Notes: generated by a model not told the origin, from the sequence alone. 64,000 bases of DNA from Anaerolineae bacterium (GCA_019637615.1 JAHBVJ010000005.1:124001-188000); one strand, 5' to 3'. Counted from the stretch's first letter, positions 54,385-64,000 are shown. Numbers and translations are program-made.

Positions 54385-55485
54385 ATGCGCGTCTTGATGA
54401 TCTCCAAAGCCTACGTCGTGGGCATCTACCAACGTAAGCTCGAACTCATGGCGCAGCAGCGCGGCGTCGATCTGACGCTGGTTGTGCCGCCCTCGTGGAA
54501 GGATCGCAGCGGCGAACTGCGCCTCGAACGTGCCTACCTCGATGGCTACACCATGCGTGTCGAGCCGATCCGCTTTAACGGCAGCTATCACCTGCACTAC
54601 TATCCCACGCTGCCGCAAATCCTCCGCGACGTGCAGCCCGACATCATCCACATCGATGAAGAACCCTATAACTTCTGCACATGGCACATCCTGTGGTGGG
54701 CGCAGCGTATCGTGCCCAAAGCCAAGACAGTTTTCTTCAGTTGGCAAAACATCGCGCGTCAGTACCCGTTCCCCTTCTCGACGGGCGAAGCGTGGACACT
54801 CCGCCACGTGAACGCCGCCATCATGGGTACGCAGAGTGCGGCGGATGTTTGGTGCGCCAAGGGCTATCGCGGCAAATTCAAAGTGATCCCCCAGTTCGGC
54901 ATCGACCCCGACGCCTTCAAGCCCACCGATCGCGTGCCCAACCCCGAACCCGTCGTCGGCTACATCGGACGGCTGGTTCCCGAAAAAGGCGTCGATCTGC
55001 TGCTGCGTGCGCTGGCGAAATTGCATAAGCAGTGGCGGCTCTACCTCGTTGGTCAGGGGCCAGAACGGGAATCGTTGGAACGTCTCGCCACCGATCTCGG
55101 CATCCGTGAACGCGTCTGGTTTGCGGGGCAGCGTCCTAGCACGCAGATGGCGACCATGTACCCACAGTTGGATGTGCTCGTCATTCCCTCCCGCACCCGC
55201 CCGACATGGAAAGAGCAGTTCGGACGCGTGATCGTGGAAGCAATGGCCTGTGGCGTGCCCGTCATCGGCTCGGACAGCGCCGCCATCCCCGACGTGATCG
55301 GGCAAGCGGGCTTGGTCTTCCCCGAAGATGATGTCGATCTGCTGACGGAGGCGCTCGACCGTCTACTGTCCTCGCCCACAGTGCGTGCCGATCTCGCCGC
55401 ACGCGGTCGTCGCCATGTGTTAGAAAACTATACACAATCGCGCATTGCCACCTTGACCGTTGACATGTACCGCGAATTGCTTTAA
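54385..55485 (+). CDS. glycosyltransferase family 4 (GT-B fold)
   Basis: 366 residues. N-terminal Rossmann half (MRVLMISKAYVVGIYQRKLE) and C-terminal half with GYIGRLVPEKGVDLLLRA (donor phosphate region) and the EX7E-type motif EQFGRVIVEAMACGVPVIGS near 280. Family 4 enzymes transfer a sugar from a nucleotide-sugar to lipid, glycan or secondary-metabolite acceptors. A heptamer cluster and no obvious SD lie directly before the start. The acceptor is unknown. Confidence 0.9.
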   Translation: MRVLMISKAYVVGIYQRKLELMAQQRGVDLTLVVPPSWKDRSGELRLERAYLDGYTMRVEPIRFNGSYHLHYYPTLPQILRDVQPDIIHIDEEPYNFCTWHILWWAQRIVPKAKTVFFSWQNIARQYPFPFSTGEAWTLRHVNAAIMGTQSAADVWCAKGYRGKFKVIPQFGIDPDAFKPTDRVPNPEPVVGYIGRLVPEKGVDLLLRALAKLHKQWRLYLVGQGPERESLERLATDLGIRERVWFAGQRPSTQMATMYPQLDVLVIPSRTRPTWKEQFGRVIVEAMACGVPVIGSDSAAIPDVIGQAGLVFPEDDVDLLTEALDRLLSSPTVRADLAARGRRHVLENYTQSRIATLTVDMYRELL

Positions 55486-56673
55486 CATAATTTACGTGTT
55501 TTAATGGCTCACAACAGACCAATCAATAAAACACAAAGCATCTCGGCAGAGGTGGGCAATGGTGCTACAATAGGTGGTTAAGCATGTAGGTGTATCCTTG
55601 GATCACTGATGGGGTTTACACTTGTACAGGAATCTCCCTGTCAGTGCGCAGAGGACTTGCGGAGGACTGGATGCCAGCCCAAACCGAAGTACGCCCGTTT
55701 CTACCGATTGATGTGCCTTTGATGCATCGCCTGCTTCCCTATGGTGTCACCCTCGACTCAGCGGCTCGGCTGACGCGCGGGATCAACGCCTTGGAAGGCG
55801 CGATGTTAGGCACGGTGCCATTGGCTGATCTGGGCACGCCAACTTTTGTGGTCAAACACAACGAGATCGCTTATGTTGCCCAATTCCGGCATAAGGGTGG
55901 TGATCAACATGCGCATATTGTATTCATTGCGCCCGAACTAGACAGTGATGATGGTGTCGATGCGTGGCTGCATCTGGTGAGCGCGATGGTTGCCAGCGCC
56001 GCCAAGCGTGGTGCGCTGACTCTCAACGCCGAAGTCGAAGATGGCAGCGTGGCTTGTGAAGTGCTGCATCGGGCAGGGTTTGCCACCTATGCACGGCAAA
56101 CCATCTGGCGTCGTCAGCCGATTCCTGTGGTGAACGTCGAAAGTGATCTCTGGCGACCCGCGCAAGATTCAGATGTACTCGGCATCACGGCGATCTACGC
56201 CAGCATCGTACCGCGTTTGGTCATGCAGGCTGAGGTGCCTCCCGATGGCAAACCGGATGGCAAGCACATCGGCTTGGTGCATGAATGTAACGGCAAACTC
56301 ATGGCCTATCTGTCGGTTCAAGAAGGCAAGAATGGCATTTATCTCCAACCATATCTCCATCCGCAGCTTGGGACTGACCGTGCGGAAGCGCTCCTTGCGA
56401 GTGCCCTAGCCAGCCTCCCGCGCGCCGATAAAGCCTATGTCTACATCGGCGTTCGGCGCTATCAGGCATGGCTGCACGGCGCGTTAGAAGCGCTGCATTT
56501 TGAGATATGTTCGAACGAAGCAGTAATGGTAAAGCACACGACTGCACGCATTGAACATCCCGCCTTCAGCACAGCCTACGCTTTTGATCAAGCGGCGGCG
56601 ATGGTCTATCCGGGACGGCGCGTCGGTGCTGGTTTCAAACGGATCGATAACTATCGGGAAAGTGTCAGGTTTA

Positions 56674-58161
<1,488 letters not shown>

Positions 58162-58263
58162 GCGAGTCGGCTTCCTTCAACTCCAGAGTCTATACCCGAT
58201 GGGCATACGCAAGTGTGCCCATTGTTGTAAAATCGACGCGTGAATGACATCAGGAGGATAATC

Positions 58264-58491
58264 ATGCTCTCGGAACAGCTGCTAGCCGATCTACATAAGT
58301 TATCCCGTGCTGAAAAACTCCGCGTCGTGCAGGCACTGGTAGGCGATCTTGCACATGATCTGAATGCTGAGGAAACGCAGTCCACAAACTTCAAGGAGGC
58401 CGAAATCTGGTCGCCGCTGGAAGCCTACGAAGCCGCTCAAATCATGCAAGCGGAACTCGACGAATACAAACGCCGCCATGCCAAACCCTGA
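58264..58491 (+). CDS. small protein paired with a retropepsin-like protease
   Basis: 75 residues from ATG 58264, which has a perfect AGGAGG upstream; the GTG at 58240 is less likely. The protein is helical and acidic (LLADLHKLSRAEKLRVVQAL then EAAQIMQAELDEYKRRHAKP), resembling antitoxin-like or adaptor small proteins. Its end overlaps the start of the protease gene by 14 bases, so the two are co-translated. The function is unknown. Confidence 0.7.
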   Translation: MLSEQLLADLHKLSRAEKLRVVQALVGDLAHDLNAEETQSTNFKEAEIWSPLEAYEAAQIMQAELDEYKRRHAKP

Positions 58492-58897
58492 GCGCTATCC
58501 ATACCTCCAATCGCGCAACGCTAGTGGAGAGTCAATGTCTCGCCCGATTTTGCCATTAGCACTTACATTCGAAAGACGCAGATTGGTTGCCAATGGCTTA
58601 TTGGATACAGGAGCGACCGTCAATGTGCTGCCTTTTGAAGTTGGAATCGCGTTAGGTATTTCTTGGGATGAACCGCGCCGTCGAGTTATATTGACTGGCA
58701 ATCTGGCACGGTACACAGCTCAAGTACTCCCGTTAATGGTAGAAGTTGGTCATTTCGATCCAGTGGCACTCATCTTCGCTTGGACTGAAGCCGAAAATGT
58801 ACCGTTAATTCTAGGACAGGTCAATTTCTTCGGTGAGTTTGACGTGTGCTTTTTTGCGGCTCGGCTGCTATTCGAAATTCAACCGAAGGCAACTTGA
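58478..58897 (+). CDS. retropepsin-like aspartyl protease
   Basis: 139 residues from ATG 58478. The catalytic motif GLLDTGATVNVLP (Asp43-Thr-Gly-Ala) and the later hydrophobic-Ile-Leu-Gly flap-like LILGQVNFFGEFDV are the two hallmarks of single-domain retroviral-type aspartyl proteases, which act as homodimers with one Asp from each subunit. Prokaryotic members often occur with a small upstream protein as here. No transmembrane segment is present. The physiological target is unknown; the neighbour could be its inhibitor or substrate. Confidence 0.8.
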   Translation: MPNPERYPYLQSRNASGESMSRPILPLALTFERRRLVANGLLDTGATVNVLPFEVGIALGISWDEPRRRVILTGNLARYTAQVLPLMVEVGHFDPVALIFAWTEAENVPLILGQVNFFGEFDVCFFAARLLFEIQPKAT

Positions 58898-58907
58898 AAG
58901 TTTTAGT

Positions 58908-59810
58908 ATGCGCGATAACCCAACCGAATCAGACAAACTCGTTGCTTACCAACTCCTCGAACGAGCCATCGCACGCCCTAGCGATGATACCCAAGCCAAA
59001 CTTGATGATCTCAACGAAGCCATCCGCCTCGATCCCACCCTCGCCGAAGCCTATGCACGCCGATCCGGTGTTTACTGGAGGCTGGATCGCCCTAAGGCTT
59101 TAGCTGACTGTGAGACTGCATTACAACTTGATCCAACGAACTCCACTGCTTACTACAATCGAGGAGTTATACTGGCAAATAAAGGCAAAATGGATGGTGC
59201 AATGTCGAATCTTAGCAATGCAATCCGGTATGATCCCAACTCAGTCCAACTATATATAAGCCGAGCAGAACTTCGATACTCACAACGTGATCTTGATGGT
59301 GCACTAATGGATTATAGTCAAGCCATTCGCCTTGATCCTAGAAATGTTGACACTTTTATCAAATGTGGGTTTATACGAGTTGAACTGCACGATTTTGATG
59401 GCGCAATTTCTGATTACACTGAAGCCATCCGCCTCGATCCCAAACATACAAGATACTATCTGTATCGAGGAAATGCTTACTTCGCAAAGAGCGATTTTGA
59501 TGCTGCAATTATAGACTACTCTAAAATCATTGACCTTTATCCGCTCAACCCTCGATTAATGCAGGCATATAGTAACCGCGCACATGCGTATCACCGCAAA
59601 GGTGATTGTGAAGCCGCTATTTCTGATTTTACTGAAGCCATTTATCTTGATTACCGAGAGTGGATACTCTACTACAGTAGGGCAAAGGTCTATGATCAAA
59701 TAGGAATGTATCGTGAAGCTGCACAGGACTATAGGCAAATGCTGGAATTAAATCCGACGGATAGGCGCGCAGATAATCTGCATGAGTATATTCGCCAACA
59801 CGATAAATAA
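58908..59810 (+). CDS. TPR-repeat protein
   Basis: 300 residues from ATG 58908, 10 bases after the protease stop. About seven 34-residue TPR units are visible, each with the pattern of AIRLDP or similar at its end (DDLNEAIRLDPTLAEAYARR, DGALMDYSQAIRLDPRNVDT, DGAISDYTEAIRLDPKHTRY). TPR superhelices bind peptide segments of partner proteins. It is probably in one transcript with the small protein and protease. Its base composition is more AT-rich than that of most of the window. Confidence 0.88.
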   Translation: MRDNPTESDKLVAYQLLERAIARPSDDTQAKLDDLNEAIRLDPTLAEAYARRSGVYWRLDRPKALADCETALQLDPTNSTAYYNRGVILANKGKMDGAMSNLSNAIRYDPNSVQLYISRAELRYSQRDLDGALMDYSQAIRLDPRNVDTFIKCGFIRVELHDFDGAISDYTEAIRLDPKHTRYYLYRGNAYFAKSDFDAAIIDYSKIIDLYPLNPRLMQAYSNRAHAYHRKGDCEAAISDFTEAIYLDYREWILYYSRAKVYDQIGMYREAAQDYRQMLELNPTDRRADNLHEYIRQHDK

Positions 59811-59913
59811 GTATTTATTGCGGATGATATAACGCATCACCTCATTTGCGCGCTCACCACTTTCTGCGATCCTTATGCGTATCGGATACATCAGCAGGAG
59901 ACTTGGATTTCAC

Positions 59914-60828
59914 ATGGCAACTCAACGATGGATACGTATTGCATTGTTTCTCGCCCTCTCTCTAACCCTCCTCTCCACCCAACCCGCCCGCGCCACTGGA
60001 TCGCTCGGCGGTTGCGCGATCTTCCCCGATGACAATCCATGGAACCAAGACATCTCCACGTGGCCTGTCGATCCCAACTCAGACAACTACATCGCCAGCA
60101 TCGGCGCGGACACCAACCTGCATCCCGACTTTGGCTCCGATCCCACCTACGGCATTCCCTATGTCGTCGTGCCGGAAGATCAAGCGCTCGTCCCGATCAC
60201 CTACGACGCATACGGCGACGAAAGCGATCCGGGGCCGTTCCCGATTCCCCTCGATGCGCCCGTAGAGGCCGGTGGCGATCAGCATGTGCTCGTCGTGCAA
60301 AGCGGCAAATGTATGCTCTACGAACTCTATGACGCCCGCCAGCTCGTTAATGGCTGGACAGCCGAATCCGGCGCGAAATGGGATTTGACCACCAACGATC
60401 TGCGCCCCGAAGGCTGGACATCCGCCGATGCTGCCGGATTGCCCATCCTCCCCGGCCTCGTGCGCTACGATGAAGTGACCGCCGGAGCCATCGAACACGC
60501 CCTCCGCTTCACCGTCTCCAAATCACAGAGTTCCTACCTCTATCCCGCGCGTCACTTCGCCTCCGATGACGACGATCCGAACCTCCCGCCGATGGGCTTG
60601 CGCGTCCGACTCAAAGCCGATTACGATATTTCGGGTTTCACCGGAGCCAGCCGTGTCATCCTCGAAGCCTTGCGTAAATACGGCATGATCGTCGCGGATA
60701 ACGGCTCGGATTGGTTCATCAGCGGCGAGAACAACACCGCGTGGGACGATGACGACCTGAATCAACTCAAAGATGTCCCCGGTAGCGCCTTCGAAGCCGT
60801 CCAATCGCCACCCGCGCCCGCAAAATAA
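59914..60828 (+). CDS. exported hypothetical protein
   Basis: 304 residues from ATG 59914 (AGGAG at 59895, a little distant); ATG 59875 adds 13 residues. The N-terminus (RIALFLALSLTLLSTQPARA) is a signal peptide with an AxA site. The mature part is acidic with Cys near the start (GGCAIFPDDNPWNQDIST) and repeated PxY/Asp-rich blocks (DDDDPNLPPMGLRVRLKADY, SRVILEALRKYGMIVADNGS). It looks like a secreted enzyme or binding domain of a family I cannot name. Confidence 0.7.
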   Translation: MATQRWIRIALFLALSLTLLSTQPARATGSLGGCAIFPDDNPWNQDISTWPVDPNSDNYIASIGADTNLHPDFGSDPTYGIPYVVVPEDQALVPITYDAYGDESDPGPFPIPLDAPVEAGGDQHVLVVQSGKCMLYELYDARQLVNGWTAESGAKWDLTTNDLRPEGWTSADAAGLPILPGLVRYDEVTAGAIEHALRFTVSKSQSSYLYPARHFASDDDDPNLPPMGLRVRLKADYDISGFTGASRVILEALRKYGMIVADNGSDWFISGENNTAWDDDDLNQLKDVPGSAFEAVQSPPAPAK

Positions 60829-60834
60829 CCAGCC

Positions 60835-61863
60835 TTATCCTGCTAAGTGGCGCAGACGTTCGACCACTTCGACAAGCTCATGCGCCACTTCGGACTGCGG
60901 AGTATCACATTGGACTCGTTCCATATAGCCCGCATACAGTACCATCGCATTCGTGTAAATCTGAGGGATATTCGTACGTACCCATTTCCAGTTCAGAAAC
61001 AATTCTTCTTGAACTGCCAGAAAATCTTGCAAAATATGCCACTCGTTTGGTACTTGCCGCGCCAGTGCGAGGAATAAGTTCTGTGCGTGGAACTTGTCAT
61101 CGACTGGTGTATCGCCCAAATCATCGATTAGCTGGAGCATCATACCAATGCCGAAGAAACATGACGATGCACCATTAGCCAGCACATTTGGTACGCGAAA
61201 GATATACCCGAGCAGTTGACTCCATGTAAACCAGAGATTGCCCGTCATCATTTCTTTGGCGGCGATAACCTCGTTCAGATCATCTGACGGCTGTAATGCC
61301 CACGCCAGTAGCGGACTAACCACGCCACGTCGATACCTCACGATACAGCGCAACACACTCATTTTCTCAACCACAGACAAAGGTAGCGCAGCAATTCGGG
61401 CACATAATTCTCTCGCTACGGTGCGGACGGCAGGAAGGCGAGCCAAATATCGATAATCCTGAATCGTTAGCGCTCGGCTATCTCGCTGGTCAATATAGGT
61501 GTCAATAGTGCATACGTACCGCAGAAATATCTCCGCGACCAACGCGTCGTCCGGCTGCCGGAGGAGGTTGTCTAGACAGCGTGAATACCGCCCCCATGCG
61601 TGCAACAAATAAGCGTAAGCTGTCATGAATGCGCGCGGATAAACTTCTGCGAGGCTTGCCCACGTTCGCGCTTTCAAATGACGACGCATTATCCACAGAC
61701 CGCGCATTGTCCTATACCACACACGAGGGCTGACCGCGACGATGAAAGGGATATCGATCAAGCTGAACATCCGCATATCTCGGAAGTTCTCGCTCGGTAC
61801 CTTGAACATCCTATGCCGCAGTGCTCGGTGTACTTTGGCCGCAAACACGGGTCGTCCTTTCAC
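60835..61863 (-). CDS. class I isoprenoid-synthase-like enzyme
   Basis: 342 residues, all-helical. A first Asp-rich motif CTIDTYIDQRDS lies near 117 and a second MMLQLIDDLGDTPVDDKF near 240, in the spacing of trans-prenyltransferases and class I terpene synthases. Neither matches DDXXD exactly, so the enzyme may act on an unusual prenyl diphosphate or be a polyprenyl-binding relative. The stop-start distance to the membrane-protein gene (61869) is five bases, suggesting co-function at the membrane. The annotation is by motif and fold expectation, not by identity. Confidence 0.62.
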   Translation of the reverse strand: MKGRPVFAAKVHRALRHRMFKVPSENFRDMRMFSLIDIPFIVAVSPRVWYRTMRGLWIMRRHLKARTWASLAEVYPRAFMTAYAYLLHAWGRYSRCLDNLLRQPDDALVAEIFLRYVCTIDTYIDQRDSRALTIQDYRYLARLPAVRTVARELCARIAALPLSVVEKMSVLRCIVRYRRGVVSPLLAWALQPSDDLNEVIAAKEMMTGNLWFTWSQLLGYIFRVPNVLANGASSCFFGIGMMLQLIDDLGDTPVDDKFHAQNLFLALARQVPNEWHILQDFLAVQEELFLNWKWVRTNIPQIYTNAMVLYAGYMERVQCDTPQSEVAHELVEVVERLRHLAG

Positions 61864-61868
61864 GTTGT

Positions 61869-63026
61869 TCAGCTAATAATATCGATGATCTGTTTCCAAA
61901 TCCCGCTGATGCCCGGTACGATGAGTGGTACTGCAAAGTTGAGCAAGCCAATCAATGGGCTGACCCCGATCAACTGAACTGCACGCAAAATACTGACAGG
62001 CCATTCGGGAATTTTCTCAATCTCCTCCATTTCGCTGATCAGTTGGGCGCGGCTTTTTCGGAGGTCTTCTACTTCTTCAGGCTTATTTGCCGCCGCGTCT
62101 TGAATTTTCGTGGAGAGCGTGTGGCAATATTCCTCGTAGTAGCCGATGCGCATCTTTTTCTCGCGTATGATTGCATCATGGGCAAACAGGATGGGCAGCG
62201 AGATAATACTGACCAGTGCGCCCGATGCCAGCACCGAAAGTAGCACGCGTGCGCCTATATCTTGCGCTGCGTTGGGAGAAATCGATACGCTTAAGATAAC
62301 CGCGATGAACGCCAATAGTGTCCAGAATGTGATCCCGATACTGACATCACTAACGGCACCTATCCGGCGGTAGTATTCCAGTCGAACGGGCAGTATAAAG
62401 ATGCCCTGAATCAGCCAGATTGTCCCAATTAGCCCGATCAAGCCTGTGCCTAACAAAAAGCCGCTGCCAATCACGCTGAACACCCCTTGATACAGCGCGA
62501 AAAACAAGCGATGGTCACTTTCGACCCAGCTGGCTCCAAGCCAATCCCCTTGTCCAGCGGAGTTATACTGATTTATCAAGATAATCAGAAACAGCAGTCC
62601 GATCACCCCACCAACGACCATCAGAAATGGCACGTTATTGACCAGCGCGGCTCGCTTCTTGATAATGTTCAGATAGTTCTCTTTGTGGCGTACTGGATCG
62701 CCGTCGAATGCCGGATACAGATCAACGAGTACTCTGGGCAGCGTGTGAGCGAGCCACAGGTAGGCACAAAGAGCGGTCAATAATCCTAACGCGCCTGTGT
62801 AAGCAAGCGGATTTCGAATGAATGTATCGAACTCGCCCAGCACGCCACTGATTACTGCGCCTATCACCACGAGCAGCGGCGGCAAAACAAAAAGCGCAAA
62901 CCATCGCCAACGCCGATGGTCATACAAATAGAAAACCCAGTTGTAACGTACCAAACGACGGATTTCCGCCTCTGTCACGGCGTCGGAGGGGGCAGAGGGG
63001 AGTTGAGTATCGACTAATTCAGCCAT
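61869..63026 (-). CDS. multi-pass membrane protein with cytosolic coiled-coil loop
   Basis: 385 residues with about eight hydrophobic segments: WFALFVLPPLLVVIGAVISG, LGLLTALCAYLWLAHTL, VPFLMVVGGVIGLLFLIIL, LFFALYQGVFSVIGSGFLLG, GLIGLIGTIWLIQGIFIL, TFWTLLAFIAVILSVSI, VLLSVLASGALVSIISLPIL and a C-terminal pair (SPLIGLLNFAVPLIVPGI). Residues about 300-345 (EYCHTLSTKIQDAAANKPEE) form a charged coiled coil. I do not recognise the family. It precedes the prenyl-synthase-like gene on the same strand. Confidence 0.65.
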   Translation of the reverse strand: MAELVDTQLPSAPSDAVTEAEIRRLVRYNWVFYLYDHRRWRWFALFVLPPLLVVIGAVISGVLGEFDTFIRNPLAYTGALGLLTALCAYLWLAHTLPRVLVDLYPAFDGDPVRHKENYLNIIKKRAALVNNVPFLMVVGGVIGLLFLIILINQYNSAGQGDWLGASWVESDHRLFFALYQGVFSVIGSGFLLGTGLIGLIGTIWLIQGIFILPVRLEYYRRIGAVSDVSIGITFWTLLAFIAVILSVSISPNAAQDIGARVLLSVLASGALVSIISLPILFAHDAIIREKKMRIGYYEEYCHTLSTKIQDAAANKPEEVEDLRKSRAQLISEMEEIEKIPEWPVSILRAVQLIGVSPLIGLLNFAVPLIVPGISGIWKQIIDIIS

Positions 63027-63230
63027 AGCACCACTCCTCCTAGCGAGTATATAATATTGTACTCCTCTTCATGGCTTCCTTTTGCACATGCTGTTGAGTT
63101 GCTACATCTACAGAGAATGATAATTTCAGAAAATTCCGTGCCCTTAGTGGAATTTCTTCGATGTGGAAATTGGAATTCACATATCAATCAGCGGCTATCT
63201 ACCTCTATACAAAATCAGAACAATTGCGCC

Positions 63231-63258
63231 TTGACAAAAATCTGTTTTGACGTACAAT
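63231..63258 (+). promoter_or_regulatory. near-consensus sigma70 promoter
   Basis: TTGACA (63231-63236), a 16-base spacer and TACAAT (63253-63258). Transcription would begin near 63266 and enter the repeat region, with no good ORF for over 500 bases. Confidence 0.7.
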
Positions 63259-63319
63259 TGTCCTAATTGCAGTTGACGCAGTTTTGGCGTCCCACCTTGC
63301 CACGATTGCGCACCTACCG

Positions 63320-63356
63320 TGATCTGATTTCGGATTTCCAGAAAATAATCAGATCA
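63320..63356. repeat. inverted repeat TGATCTGATT / AATCAGATCA
   Basis: TGATCTGATT (63320-63329) and AATCAGATCA (63347-63356) are perfect inverted copies 17 bases apart. The same words are frequent at 3880-4062, the other gene-free region. Confidence 0.7.
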
Positions 63357-63383
63357 TTGCCTTTATAGTCCACGATATACTTC

Positions 63384-63504
63384 GCCTGTTTTTGCCTGTT
63401 ACGGCCTGTTATTTGCCTGATCTTATTGGTTCACAAGGGTTCATTAAGCAGAGGGTAGTGCGCACGCCTGTTTTTGCCTGTTATATCAGGCAGAACAGGC
63501 AAAA
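63384..63504. repeat. helically phased GCCTGTT array
   Basis: GCCTGTT at 63384, 63394, 63404, 63466 and 63476, GCCTGAT at 63415, and inverted copies ATCAGGC at 63485 and AACAGGC at 63494. Neighbours are 9-11 bases apart. TTTTGCCTGTT (63472-63482) and AACAGGCAAAA (63494-63504) form a perfect inverted repeat. It resembles an iteron or operator array. Confidence 0.7.
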
Positions 63505-63737
63505 TCGGATGTAACAACGCCTTAGGAAGGTGAATCTTGCCAACCTCAACACGCATATCGCGTCAGTACCGCATCTACGCTATTTCATGTCCTCTTACGC
63601 CCATGCCAGCGAGCCACCAAGATCACATTGCCACCCCAATGATCCCGTTCCCACCAGCCGCGCGGATCATTTCAGGGATCATTCATCCGACCACTTGCCC
63701 TCTTGACACGGAGATCACCCCCATGTACGCTCTACCA

Positions 63738-63849
63738 GCACTAAGCACTAAGCACTAAGCACTAAGCACTAAGCACTAAGCACTAAGCACTAAGCACTAA
63801 GCACTAAGCACTAAGCACTAAGCACTAAGCACTAAGCACTAAGCACTAA
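63738..63849 (+). repeat. 16 perfect tandem copies of GCACTAA
   Basis: The unit GCACTAA repeats 16 times without error from 63738 to 63849 (112 bases) and stops three bases before the ATG at 63853. Related short clusters occur just before the starts at 46383 and 54385. Confidence 0.95.
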
Positions 63850-63852
63850 CCC

Positions 63853-64000
63853 ATGCGCTACCTGACCCTATCCGAACTCATCTACATCAACGGGCACGTC
63901 GTCAAAAACGACAAGATTCTGGCTGGCACGCAGGAGATTCGCGACATCATCTTGCTAGAAGCCGCCGTCGCCCGTCCCGCCGCCAGCGCGTTCGGGGCGG
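63853..64000 (+). CDS. Doc/Fic-like death-on-curing toxin family protein (partial, cut by window end)
   Basis: The first 49 residues are visible: MRYLTLSELIYINGHVVKN followed by IRDIILLEAAVARPAASAFG. The LLEAAVARP block is the N-terminal signature of the Doc family, whose members AMPylate or phosphorylate targets such as EF-Tu. The catalytic HPFxxGNKR motif lies beyond the window. No Phd-type antitoxin gene is present directly upstream, where phd usually lies; instead the heptamer tract ends three bases before the start. A downstream antitoxin cannot be excluded. Confidence 0.68.
   Translation, partial: MRYLTLSELIYINGHVVKNDKILAGTQEIRDIILLEAAVARPAASAFGA

Larger units (their letters stand above)
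63027..63852. other. gene-free region with promoter, phased repeats and heptamers
   Basis: No credible protein gene in about 825 bases. It contains a consensus promoter, a GATCTGATT inverted repeat, an array of GCCTGTT motifs spaced about 10 bases apart, several GGGATCATT copies (63664-63683) and a 16-unit heptamer tract. It may encode a non-coding RNA or a control region for the Doc-like gene downstream. Confidence 0.65.

Noticed and set aside
63057..63266. 69-codon plus frame in the same gap
   Set aside because: No ribosome site and overlaps the promoter at 63231; composition not protein-like.
63537..63758. 73-codon plus frame in the repeat-rich region
   Set aside because: It runs into the heptamer tract and is Pro/Thr/Ser-rich without structure; probably chance.
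63738..63849. CRISPR array
   Set aside because: Units are 7 bases with no spacers and no cas genes are present; this is a simple tandem repeat.

Overview
The window looks like a chromosomal segment of a free-living heterotrophic bacterium of moderate-to-high GC. I infer Chloroflexota (Anaerolineae-like) from the combination of several large sugar ABC transporters, an F420-type flavin/deazaflavin oxidoreductase, giant FtsX-type permeases, a Ycf45/R3H-type AAA ATPase, and a LacI-type sensor domain fused to a histidine kinase. No rRNA or tRNA gene is visible, so the phylum call is inference. Genes lie on both strands in short operons, with clear sigma70-like promoters and hairpin terminators in several gaps.

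Layout. 1-3742 (minus): an edge-truncated membrane/coiled-coil protein, a Ddn-like oxidoreductase, and a three-domain adenylation-carrier-thioesterase enzyme. 3743-4705: a long gap packed with GATC-centred motifs. 4706-13141 (plus): gluconolactonase, FAH-family dehydratase/hydrolase and aldehyde dehydrogenase, followed by a complete ribose-type sugar ABC transporter; together they suggest uptake and oxidative (non-phosphorylating) catabolism of a pentose or related sugar. 13341-16917: a second sugar transporter whose two permease subunits are fused. 17007-20809 (minus): a sugar-sensor-like histidine kinase and a receiver-kinase hybrid, facing the transporters tail to tail. 21332-23253: translation genes (S1-like protein, S21, IF-1), largely separated by their own terminators. 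23414-33744: two giant FtsX permeases, an inserted pair of DUF3592-like paralogues with shared ends, TlyA, and a MacB-like permease. 33747-39684 (minus): SDR oxidoreductase, a third sugar ABC transporter and an aldehyde dehydrogenase.

39794-48944: THEP1-like NTPase, an amino-acid permease with a large extracytoplasmic insert, a STAND-like ATPase with proline-rich linker and TPRs, a squalene/phytoene synthase and CrtI-like desaturase pair, and an SRPBCC fusion. 49123-53522 (minus): a secreted/anchored Ile-Pro-repeat protein, a large membrane protein, a small hypothetical protein and a metallophosphoesterase. 53893-60828 (plus): small alpha/beta protein, glycosyltransferase, GNAT-like protein, Ycf45-like ATPase, a small protein paired with a retropepsin-like protease, a TPR protein and an exported hypothetical. 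60835-63026 (minus): a class I isoprenoid-synthase-like enzyme and a multi-pass membrane protein. 63027-64000: a gene-free stretch with a consensus promoter, helically phased GCCTGTT repeats and 16 perfect GCACTAA heptamers, immediately before a Doc-like toxin gene cut by the window edge.

The least explained signals are the two intergenic motif arrays (3880-4272 and 63320-63504), the heptamer family found just upstream of three start codons, the DUF3592-like pair with near-identical ends, and the Ile-Pro repeat protein.
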